NCBI GenBank assembly: GCA_964440345.1
Contig: CAYTSA010000104.1
Location: 1-12,810, forward strand
Origin: CAYTSA01 sp964440345
Lineage (GTDB): Bacteria; Desulfobacterota; Desulfovibrionia; Desulfovibrionales; Desulfovibrionaceae
Length of the DNA: 12,810 nt
Direction: 5' to 3'
Below are positions 6,606 through 12,810 of this stretch, in pieces; the first letter of the stretch is position 1; each line of letters starts with the position of its first letter. The position numbers and the translations under genes are program-made. A model generated the notes under the pieces. It was not told the DNA's origin, searched no databases, and worked only from the letters and a program-made list of their open reading frames with translations.

Positions 6606-7358
6606 TTATTGCGCCAGGGAAACGCCCCATTTTTTCTTCATCGCATCAATAGTTCCCGCATTGGCGGCCATCCATTCATTGAATTCTTTGATGACCTCAG
6701 GGTGTTTCACACTGGAGACGAGGTAGTTCGCCCGGGTGTGCGGCAGGGCGGGGTCAAAGACCAGCTTGCCTTCCTGGCCCATTTCCTGAAGCTTTTGCCG
6801 GCCCACTGCAATATTGCAGTAAGCGGCGTCTACGCGGCCGGCTATGGCCATTTTCAGCAAACTTTCCAGGTTGGAGTTTTCAGAGACAGTTATTTTGCCG
6901 CTGTCAATGTCGCCTTTGTAGTCCCATGCGGTAAAGCCGAGCACGGTGCCCAGGGTTTTGAGGTTGTCTACGTTGCCCTTGTTTTCCGGCAGCACAAAGA
7001 CGCCGTCAATATATTCCACGACCGGGTCGCTGTACGCGACATCCACTCCTTCGCGCATGTTGGCAGACCAGATGGGGTTGTCTGGATATTTAAAGTCCAC
7101 GCTTTTCTGGCTCAAAAAGGCGTTGAAAAGCCGTTTAATAGGCAAAGGCTCGTATGAAAACGTATGCCCTTTGTCTTTGGCGAATGAATCCAGCAGCAAG
7201 CGGGCAAAGCCTCCATATTCTTGGCCATTCCAGTTATAGTGGGGCATGTAAGTGATGTCCTCAACGCCGACAACGTACGAATCCTGAGCCAGGGCGCTTC
7301 CAGCCAGCAGAAACAGGCTACAGACGGTTACAACTGCACACATGATGATTTGTCGCAT
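6606..7358 (-). CDS. Periplasmic substrate-binding protein, paralog 3
   Basis: The protein is 250 residues with a signal peptide (MRQIIMCAVVTVCSLFLLAG, cleavage about SALA-Q at 24). The ATG at 7358 is preceded by AAGGAAGG with 5 nt spacing, so the longer frame from 7421 is not needed. Family segments are 'VGVEDITYMPHYNW' (30-43), 'YGGFARLLLDSFA' (48-60), 'LPIKRL', 'FKYPDNPIW' (89-97), 'YSDPVVEYIDGV.VLPENKG' (109-128), 'LGFTAWDY', 'VSENSNLESLLKMA', 'ALPHTRANY' and 'FNEWMAANA'. It is more like paralog 1 than paralog 2 in the putative ligand segment. It is the first gene of the minus-strand cluster and is divergent from the REC-PP2C signalling gene, 212 bp away. The ligand and partner transporter are unknown. 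Confidence 0.8.
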   Translation of the reverse strand: MRQIIMCAVVTVCSLFLLAGSALAQDSYVVGVEDITYMPHYNWNGQEYGGFARLLLDSFAKDKGHTFSYEPLPIKRLFNAFLSQKSVDFKYPDNPIWSANMREGVDVAYSDPVVEYIDGVFVLPENKGNVDNLKTLGTVLGFTAWDYKGDIDSGKITVSENSNLESLLKMAIAGRVDAAYCNIAVGRQKLQEMGQEGKLVFDPALPHTRANYLVSSVKHPEVIKEFNEWMAANAGTIDAMKKKWGVSLAQ

Positions 7359-7570
7359 ACGGGCCTTCCTTGTTGTTGAGATGTAGGGGGAAACAGGTGT
7401 AAGAATGGCTGAAGTAGACAATGGGTGCTTGAGCGTTGTGTGACAGCTGCGTGGAATTGCATGGCTGGCGTGTGTCGATATTGCGGAAAATAACCTGCCT
7501 GTTGGGCTTCCTTCTTCAATTTTTTTCAGATAGTATCATTTCCACATTGAAATCCGGCAAGGAAAATAGA
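7359..7570. promoter_or_regulatory. Divergent intergenic region between binding protein 3 and the signalling genes
   Basis: This 212-bp region must carry the upstream signals for both the minus-strand binding-protein cluster and the plus-strand signalling genes. A T-run and TAGTAT lie near 7520-7537 on the plus strand, and a small ATTTC/GAAAT stem near 7540-7555 precedes the start of the REC-PP2C gene. I could not assign a convincing -35/-10 pair or a sigma-54 site to either side. Confidence 0.35.
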
Positions 7571-8707
7571 ATGAGTATTGAGCTTCATATGTCGGGAGCC
7601 CCAAGGGTTCTCGTTGTTGACGACGAATCCATCAATGTCATGGTGTTAAATGGCATGCTGCAGGCGGCAGGGTTTGCAACCCTGACCGCCACGGACGGGC
7701 CTTCTGGCCGCGAGCAAGCCAGACAAAACAATCCGGACATCATTTTGCTGGATATCATGATGCCTGGCGAGAACGGCTTTGAGACCTGCAAAAAGTTGAA
7801 AAGCGACGCCGCCACCACGGATATTCCCATTATTTTCATCTCCGCGCTTTCCGACGTGGACAACAAGGTGAAGGGGCTGGAAATGGGCGCGGTGGATTAC
7901 ATAACCAAGCCCTTTGAAAAAGCTGAGGTCATGGCCCGCATCCGTCTGCATCTGAAGCTGAAATTCGCCACCCGGGCCATTATAGAGGAGCAGGCCGCCC
8001 GGCTGCAGCAGATAGCCGACGCCCAGCAGTCCATGCTGGTGACGCCTGAAGACGAGCCTGCGGCGCAATTTTCCATAGCCTATCAGCCTATTCTGGAAGC
8101 TGGCGGCGATTTCTACGATGTCTTTGCCGCGGGCGGGGCCAGTCACTGCTATTTTCTTGCAGATATTTGCGGGCACGATCTGGGCGCTTCGTTCGTCACC
8201 TCGTCGCTCAAGGCTCTGGTCCGCCAGAACTCTGGCCCTCTGTATACGCCCCTGGAGACCATGAAAAATATCAACTCTGTGCTGCACACTCTGCTCAAGG
8301 AAGGCAAGTATTTGACCGCCCAGGCTCTGTATGTGCACAGGGGGCAGATGACCGCCACCGTACTCAACGCCGGCCATTTGCCGGTTGTTCATGTAGACAA
8401 CGAGGGCGCAGCCCATGTACTGGAAGCCGAGGGGGACATACTGGGCGCCTTTGAGACCATTTGCGTGGAGCCTTTGCAGAAAAAAGTGAAAAAAGGCGAG
8501 CGGCTGTATATGTTTACAGATGGTTTGGTGGAACGTTTCAGAGGCGAGCGGCGGTCTGTCTCTGCAGGCATAGCCATGCTTGCGCCCCTGCTGGAAGAAG
8601 GTCACAGCCAGCCACTGCACGAGGCTGTAGAGAGCGTTGTCGCCAAGATGTTTCCGGCTGCAGAAAGCCAGGAAGACGACGTGGTGCTGTTAGGCGTAGA
8701 GGTGTAG
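7571..8707 (+). CDS. Response regulator with PP2C-type (SpoIIE/RsbU) phosphatase domain
   Basis: The protein is 378 residues. Residues about 11-130 form a receiver domain: acidic pair D17/D18, phospho-acceptor D61 in 'ILLDIMMPGENGF', S91 and K113 in 'ITKPFE'. A short coiled linker (about 131-160, 'IIEEQAARLQQIADAQQ') leads to a PP2C domain with the metal-binding motifs 'GGDFYDV' (178-184), 'LADICGHDLGA' (197-206), 'NAGHLP' (266-271), 'FTDGLVER' (315-322) and 'EDDVVLL' (368-374). All key acidic residues seem present, so both domains look active. In this family, aspartate phosphorylation controls dephosphorylation of a phosphoserine STAS protein. The ATG at 7571 follows AAGGA; a longer frame from 7436 lacks character. 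The next gene starts 2 nt after its stop, so the two are translationally coupled. The likely substrate is the STAS domain of that neighbour. Confidence 0.9.
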   Translation: MSIELHMSGAPRVLVVDDESINVMVLNGMLQAAGFATLTATDGPSGREQARQNNPDIILLDIMMPGENGFETCKKLKSDAATTDIPIIFISALSDVDNKVKGLEMGAVDYITKPFEKAEVMARIRLHLKLKFATRAIIEEQAARLQQIADAQQSMLVTPEDEPAAQFSIAYQPILEAGGDFYDVFAAGGASHCYFLADICGHDLGASFVTSSLKALVRQNSGPLYTPLETMKNINSVLHTLLKEGKYLTAQALYVHRGQMTATVLNAGHLPVVHVDNEGAAHVLEAEGDILGAFETICVEPLQKKVKKGERLYMFTDGLVERFRGERRSVSAGIAMLAPLLEEGHSQPLHEAVESVVAKMFPAAESQEDDVVLLGVEV

Positions 8708-8709
8708 GC

Positions 8710-9438
8710 ATGTTTCAGAGCGAAGTTGGCGTATCAGCCATTTTTGTCCGCATGTCTGCTGAGCTTGTGAATATTGACAAGGCTGGCGCGGTTACCAAAC
8801 GGTTTTTGGAAGAACACGGCATGGGCGGACAGTCCTTTGGCGTGCTTTTGGGCATGCGCGAGGCCTTGGCCAACGCTGTGGTGCACGGATGCGGCAAGGA
8901 CCCGCTCAAAGAAGTGCGCTACCAGTTGAGCGTGAAGAATGCTACGTTGACCATGCGGGTGGAGGACCAGGGCCAGGGGTTTGATTGGAGAAAGGCCCCG
9001 CGGGAGGTTCCGGACCCCGAAGCCACGTCTGGCCGGGGCATGCCGATACTGCATCAATATTTTGACGAGGTATCGTTTAATGATATGGGCAACATATTGG
9101 AAATGCGGATGCACTGCAGCAAGGGGAACGCAATGAGCGAAGTAAGCCGAGAAGGCGAACACGCCGTAGTCAAGCCGGGGCGGGACATCGTCGCCTCCAT
9201 GGCGGGAGAGTTCCGCGAGGAGCTTAAACAGCTTATAGACGAAGGCATGACTGAGATCACCCTGGACCTGGAAGGCGTGGGCATGGTGGACTCTATTGGC
9301 ATGGGCTTGTTGATCGCAACGCACAATTCCCTGGGCAAGAAGGGGGGGAAGCTGAGCGTTCGTAAGACGCCGGAAGAGATTTTGGGCTTGATGCGCACCA
9401 TGCGGCTGGACAAGCACTTTGAAATATCCGGTTCATAA
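8710..9438 (+). CDS. RsbW-like kinase fused to RsbV-like STAS domain
   Basis: The protein is 242 residues. Residues about 10-135 form an RsbW/SpoIIAB-type GHKL ATPase: N-box 'REALANAVVHG' (E51, N55), G1 box 'VEDQGQGFD' (D86) and 'TSGRGMPIL' (107-114). Residues about 142-242 form a STAS domain with 'VDSIGMGLL' (193-201), where S195 is at the position phosphorylated in SpoIIAA and RsbV. The enzyme and its usual substrate therefore share one chain with no stop between them. An internal ATG at 9133 (M142) has AAGGGG 6 nt upstream and would yield a free 101-residue STAS protein of normal RsbV length. This start was chosen because ATG 8710 sits 2 nt after the phosphatase gene; the frame is open further upstream but overlaps that gene. 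The locus probably forms a partner switch with the upstream phosphatase. The client protein is not visible. Confidence 0.85.
   Translation: MFQSEVGVSAIFVRMSAELVNIDKAGAVTKRFLEEHGMGGQSFGVLLGMREALANAVVHGCGKDPLKEVRYQLSVKNATLTMRVEDQGQGFDWRKAPREVPDPEATSGRGMPILHQYFDEVSFNDMGNILEMRMHCSKGNAMSEVSREGEHAVVKPGRDIVASMAGEFREELKQLIDEGMTEITLDLEGVGMVDSIGMGLLIATHNSLGKKGGKLSVRKTPEEILGLMRTMRLDKHFEISGS
9121..9135 (+). promoter_or_regulatory. Internal Shine-Dalgarno and ATG before the STAS domain
   Basis: AAGGGG at 9121-9126, 6-nt spacer, then ATG at 9133, in frame with the fused kinase-STAS gene. It sits exactly at the domain boundary, as expected for a former separate rsbV-like start that may still be used. Confidence 0.5.
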
Positions 9439-9456
9439 CAGGCAGTTGCAAAATAG

Positions 9457-9507
9457 CCTGAACCTGTCAGGAAACCGGGATGAAAAAGTCCAGGACGGGA
9501 CCTTTTC
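9457..9507 (+). other. Two hairpins in the spacer between the fusion gene and the HPt-STAS gene
   Basis: CCTGA/TCAGG (9457-9461 and 9467-9471) forms a small stem. GAAAAAGTCC and GGACCTTTTC (9482-9491 and 9498-9507) form a 10-bp stem with one mismatch and a 6-nt loop. The second ends in TTTT within the stem, not after it, so it is at most a partial terminator or an RNA-processing or attenuation element within the 93-bp spacer. Confidence 0.4.
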
Positions 9508-9531
9508 AACCGTCTGATAAGGGGTAGAGGA

Positions 9532-10749
9532 ATGGAAGACGACGTTTTACAGCTGTTTCTGGAAGATACCCGCGAGCATCTGGCTGACATTGAAACAGAC
9601 CTGTTGGACATTGAAGAAGCCGGCGCCGACTATGATCCAGAGCTGGTGAACAAGGTGTTTCGCACGGCGCACTCCATCAAGGGCAGCGCCGGTTTCCTGG
9701 CTTTGGACAACATCCGGGACCTTTCGCACAAGATCGAAAACGTTTTGGACATGGTCCGCAACAATGAGCTGACGCCGGATTCTGCGGTCGTCAACGTCAT
9801 TCTTAACGCTTTTGACCAGCTCGAAGCCATGGTGGAAAATATCCAGGAAAGTGAAGATATGGATATTTCCGCCCACGTTGAGGCGCTGACCGGACTGGTG
9901 CAAGCCAGCCTGCCCCAGGAAGAGCAAGAAAGCGTGACGACCTCCCATGGTCTGGGACTGCCTGACGGGCGGGAGGTGTTCAGCATAACAGAATACGAGC
10001 TCAAGCAGGCCCGCAAAGGCGGCAACTTTATCTATCTTGCAGAATACGACCTTATCCACGATGTCCACAAAAAAAACATGAATCCTCTGGAGTTGTTAAA
10101 ATTTTTGGAAAAAAGCGGCCGCATTCTGGAGTGCCGTATGGATGTTTCTTCTGTAGGCAGCTTGGAGGATGAACCCACCAACCGTATCCCCTTTTTCGTG
10201 CTCTACGCTTCCTTGCTTGAGCCAGATTTTGTGGCCGCGGTGCTGGGCCTGGGGCAGAACTTTATCCACACCATAGACACTGACGACATGGTTGCCGGAG
10301 GCGGCGACAAAAGTGCCGCCAACGAACCTTTGCCGCTTCTGGAAGAAGAACCAGCCCCGCAGCAGCAGGCGCCAAAGGCAGAGCCCGCAGCCGCGCCGGC
10401 GTCCGCAGGCGAAGAGTTTTCTGAAATAATCGAAGAGCATGCGCTGAGCGGGACAGCCCAGTCCGTCACGCTAACCTTGTCCGGAGACCTGACAGTAGAC
10501 CGGGCCGCGGGCGTCAAGCAAGCGCTATTGGCCGCCTTGAGTAAAAGCAGCGCTGTGCAGGTGGAACTGAGCCAGGCTCAGGCTGCAGACGTGAGCCTGC
10601 TTCAGCTGCTTGTGGCTGCAAAGCGTTCCGGCCAGAGCAAGGGCGTGGCCTTCATCGTGGCGGGCAAGCCGGCGGAACCCGTGCTCCAGGCTTACCATCG
10701 GGCTGGGTTTGACGTATTTACCGGCGAGGACTCGCTGTTCGCCCAATGA
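9532..10749 (+). CDS. HPt protein with CheA P2-like middle domain and C-terminal STAS domain
   Basis: The protein is 405 residues. Residues 1-105 are a histidine phosphotransfer domain with 'FRTAHSIKGSAGFL' (H47 as phospho-acceptor). Residues about 148-250 ('ITEYELKQARKGGNFIYLAEYD' is not written in full; key part 'NPLELLKFLEKSGRI' at 184-198) resemble the domain found between HPt and kinase in CheA proteins. A Pro/Ala/Glu linker (about 265-300) leads to a STAS domain (310-400, 'VTLTLSGDLTVDRA', 'ADVSLLQLLVAAKRSG'). There is no histidine-kinase catalytic domain, so it must be phosphorylated in trans, plausibly by the CheA encoded next door. The usual STAS phospho-serine position (after D353) is valine V354. 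ATG 9532 is preceded by AAGGGG and GAGGA. Probable job: a link between phosphorelay and partner switching. Confidence 0.8.
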   Translation: MEDDVLQLFLEDTREHLADIETDLLDIEEAGADYDPELVNKVFRTAHSIKGSAGFLALDNIRDLSHKIENVLDMVRNNELTPDSAVVNVILNAFDQLEAMVENIQESEDMDISAHVEALTGLVQASLPQEEQESVTTSHGLGLPDGREVFSITEYELKQARKGGNFIYLAEYDLIHDVHKKNMNPLELLKFLEKSGRILECRMDVSSVGSLEDEPTNRIPFFVLYASLLEPDFVAAVLGLGQNFIHTIDTDDMVAGGGDKSAANEPLPLLEEEPAPQQQAPKAEPAAAPASAGEEFSEIIEEHALSGTAQSVTLTLSGDLTVDRAAGVKQALLAALSKSSAVQVELSQAQAADVSLLQLLVAAKRSGQSKGVAFIVAGKPAEPVLQAYHRAGFDVFTGEDSLFAQ

Positions 10750-10771
10750 TCGCTTGACGGGCGGGGTTAAT

Positions 10772-10781
10772 NNNNNNNNNN
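10772..10781. other. 10-N gap between the HPt-STAS gene and cheA
   Basis: Ten undetermined bases in the 53-base spacer. The frame of cheA is open from its ATG back to the gap, so an extended start cannot be fully excluded, though the HPt domain already begins at the chosen ATG. Confidence 0.95.
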
Positions 10782-10802
10782 CGCGCAGCACAAGGGGGGG
10801 AA

Positions 10803-12810
10803 ATGGCTGAGCTTGATAGTGCGAATGTCAGGTTGATTCGCGAAGAAGTGGGCGATCTGCTCACCGAGATGGAGAGCGCCCTGCTGGAGCTGGAAATACA
10901 GCCTGAGAACGCCAGCCTGGTAAACCGGGTGTTCCGGGCCATGCACACCATCAAAGGCGCCGCCGAGATGTTCGGTCTTACCGCCATTTCCTCATTGACC
11001 CACGAGGTTGAGTCCGTATACGACGCCGTGCGCAACAAGCGGCTGGCCGTGTCCCAGCCGTTGCTGGACGTCAGTTTTCGGGTAAAGGACATCATAACCA
11101 GGCTGGTTGGCGACTTTTCTGCAGAGCCTGACCAAGAGTACAACGACGTGCTGCAAGGCATGCGGGATATTTGCACGGCCGGCCAGGGCGATGTGTGCTC
11201 GCCTGGGGCAGAGCCCCCTGCGCGTGAATCATACACTGAGCCAGAAGCAGAATTGAATTCCTATCTTGAAGACTCGCCAGTCCAACAAGAGGTTGATCGG
11301 CAAGAGGTTGATCGGCAAGAGGTTGATCAGCAAGAGACTGGTCAGCAAGAGCACAAAGTGTTTGGCGTTCTGTTCGCGCCAAAGGGCCCGGGCGTGTTGG
11401 CCTCCATGGACCCGCTGGGCGTTTTGGACGAGTTGCGCGAGCTGGGAGAGGCCACTGTTGCGCCGCTTTACAACGCCGCCGTGGACCTGGTCTCCCTGGA
11501 GCCGGAAGACTGCGTCTTGAGTTGGGCCGTGGTCCTGCGCACTGTGCATGATCAGAACGCCGTGCGCGACGTCTTCATCTTCGTTGAAGGCCAAAGTGGC
11601 ATCAGCATAGAGGAATTGGAGGACCCGGACGCATGGCTGGAAGCCCAAAAGGAGAAAGCGGGCGCCGCCGCGCCGGTGGCCGTTACTGCTGCTACCCCGG
11701 TCCCTGCCTCAGCCCCAGCGCCTGAGCCTGAGCCCCCGCAGCAGCCCAGCAAGCCGGCGCCGCAGCCGACCAGCGCACCCAAAGCGGCTGCTTCTCTGCA
11801 GCCTGCCAAGCCAGTCAGTCCGCCACAACAGTCGGCTCCAAAAGCGGAGGCTGTGCAAAAAAAAACGCCTGCAAAACCAGCCAAGACAGAGGTTTCGTCC
11901 ATCCGCGTGGACGCCTACAAGCTGGACGATCTGGTGGCCCTGGTGGGAGAACTGGTCATAGCCCAGGCCAAGTTGAACCAGGCGGCCTCGCGCATTGCAG
12001 AGCCTACGCTCACGGCGGTGGCCGAAGAGATAGATTTGCTTGCCGGCAACCTGCGCGACCGGACCTTGTCCATGCGCATGCTGCCCATTGGCGCTACTTT
12101 TGACCGTTTCCGGCGCCTGGTCCGCGACCTTTCCCACGAGCTGGGAAAAGAGATCAACCTGGTCACCCACGGCGCGGAAACCGAGCTGGACAAGACCGTC
12201 ATCGAGCAACTGGGCGACCCTCTGGTGCATTTGCTGCGCAACTCTATTGATCATGGCTTGGAAACGCCGGCGGAACGCGAAGACGCCGGCAAGGAACGCG
12301 AAGGAACCCTGCTGCTTTCGGCCGAGCATTCCGGCGGCAACGTGCTCATCAAAATAGTGGACGACGGCAAGGGTATTGACCGAGAGAAGATCCTGGCCAA
12401 GGCCCGCGAGCGCGGCCTGGCCGCAGACGAATCCGCCATGAGCGACAGCGACGTGTTTAACCTGATCTTTCAGCCCGGTTTTTCCACGGCTGAACAGGTG
12501 ACCAACGTTTCAGGCCGCGGTGTTGGCATGGACGTGGTCAAGCGGTCCATCGAAGGCTTGCGTGGGTCGGTGTCCATAGAGAGCGAGCTGGGCAAGGGAA
12601 CAACCGTCACCGTCAAGCTGCCGTTGACCCTGGCCATTATCGAAGGCTTGCAGGTGCGCGCTGGGGAGGAATACTTTGTGCTGCCCCTGTCTACTGTGGA
12701 GGAATGCGTGGAACTGTCGCCAGAGGACAACGCCAACGGCGAGGGCCGCAAGAAGATCATCAACCTGCGCAACGAGATCGTACCCTACATCCGGCTGCGG
12801 GAGTGGTTCG
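10803..12810 (+). CDS. cheA: Chemotaxis-type histidine kinase CheA (3' end beyond window)
   Basis: An open frame of 669 residues runs off the right edge. Domains in order: HPt P1 with 'FRAMHTIKGAAEMF' (H48; about 1-105), a short acidic linker with QEVDR repeats (161-183), a P2-like domain (about 185-265, 'DPLGVLDELRELGEA'), a long Pro/Ala linker (about 285-363), dimerisation P3 (365-432, 'VGELVIAQAKL', 'LRDRTLSMRMLPI'), ATPase P4 with N-box 'HLLRNSIDHGLE' (476-487), G1 'VDDGKGID' (519-526), 'FSTAEQVTNVSGRGVGMDVVK' region (560-580) and G2-type 'GKGTTVTVKLPLT' (597-609), then the start of the CheW-like P5 (612 onward). All catalytic motifs are intact. The ATG follows AAGGGG. It autophosphorylates on H48 and would phosphorylate response regulators; the nearby REC-PP2C protein is a candidate target. 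A non-flagellar signalling role is as likely as classical chemotaxis. Confidence 0.93.
   Translation, partial: MAELDSANVRLIREEVGDLLTEMESALLELEIQPENASLVNRVFRAMHTIKGAAEMFGLTAISSLTHEVESVYDAVRNKRLAVSQPLLDVSFRVKDIITRLVGDFSAEPDQEYNDVLQGMRDICTAGQGDVCSPGAEPPARESYTEPEAELNSYLEDSPVQQEVDRQEVDRQEVDQQETGQQEHKVFGVLFAPKGPGVLASMDPLGVLDELRELGEATVAPLYNAAVDLVSLEPEDCVLSWAVVLRTVHDQNAVRDVFIFVEGQSGISIEELEDPDAWLEAQKEKAGAAAPVAVTAATPVPASAPAPEPEPPQQPSKPAPQPTSAPKAAASLQPAKPVSPPQQSAPKAEAVQKKTPAKPAKTEVSSIRVDAYKLDDLVALVGELVIAQAKLNQAASRIAEPTLTAVAEEIDLLAGNLRDRTLSMRMLPIGATFDRFRRLVRDLSHELGKEINLVTHGAETELDKTVIEQLGDPLVHLLRNSIDHGLETPAEREDAGKEREGTLLLSAEHSGGNVLIKIVDDGKGIDREKILAKARERGLAADESAMSDSDVFNLIFQPGFSTAEQVTNVSGRGVGMDVVKRSIEGLRGSVSIESELGKGTTVTVKLPLTLAIIEGLQVRAGEEYFVLPLSTVEECVELSPEDNANGEGRKKIINLRNEIVPYIRLREWF
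11286..11351 (+). repeat. 15-bp in-frame tandem repeat in the cheA linker
   Basis: CAAGAGGTTGATCGG occurs at 11286-11300 and 11301-11315, with slightly changed copies at 11316-11330 and 11331-11345 and a partial fifth copy. It encodes QEVDR-type repeats in the flexible segment between HPt and the P2-like domain. Copy-number changes would stay in frame and vary linker length only. Confidence 0.9.

Noticed and set aside
7646..8620. Long minus-strand open frame (324 codons) opposite the REC-PP2C gene
   Set aside because: Antisense to a protein with intact receiver and phosphatase motifs; it shows no motif or sensible start of its own.
8461..8709. Upstream extension of the kinase-STAS frame
   Set aside because: The frame is open but lies within the phosphatase gene and reads as Arg/Ala-rich nonsense; the ATG at 8710 begins the conserved domain.

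Overview
The window is a draft-assembly fragment with two scaffold gaps (100 N at 6346-6445 and 10 N at 10772-10781). It comes from a GC-rich Gram-negative bacterium. Signal-peptide periplasmic binding proteins, a CheA, a FecR-domain protein and the general codon style make a Desulfovibrio-like sulfate reducer (Desulfovibrionaceae) the most likely source. That is an inference: no rRNA, tRNA or taxon-diagnostic metabolic gene is present.

Left part (1-3125). The first ~400 bases are AT-richer and hold no gene I can support. Next come a YtqB/MnmM-type tRNA methyltransferase on the minus strand and, divergent from it, a membrane protein joining a VKOR-like redox core to a thioredoxin-like domain. 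An exported FecR-domain protein with a Gly-rich, Cys-ending tail follows. A small palindromic repeat lies between it and the convergent MFS gene.

Middle part (3126-7358, all minus strand). An MFS transporter with a TTG start follows three tandem paralogous periplasmic substrate-binding proteins of 251, 251 and 250 residues. No ABC permease or ATPase is visible with them. Between the second and third paralogs is a 103-bp tandem repeat. Each full unit carries three consecutive palindromes, and the 100-N gap falls exactly inside the array, so the true copy number is unknown.

Right part (7571-12810, plus strand). Four co-directional signalling genes: a response-regulator/PP2C phosphatase (REC-SpoIIE, RsbU-like); an RsbW-like kinase fused in frame to an RsbV-like STAS domain, with a well-placed internal start in front of the STAS part; an HPt-(CheA P2-like)-STAS protein with no kinase domain; and a CheA running off the right edge. 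By analogy with the Pseudomonas HptB-HsbR-HsbA pathway, this looks like a locus where histidine-aspartate phosphorelay (CheA, HPt, REC) feeds a serine-phosphorylation partner switch (PP2C, RsbW, STAS). It is the most interesting part of the window. The wiring is inferred from domain content only, and no sigma factor or other output is visible. The third binding-protein gene is divergent from the REC-PP2C gene, so a periplasmic sensing link is possible but unproven.
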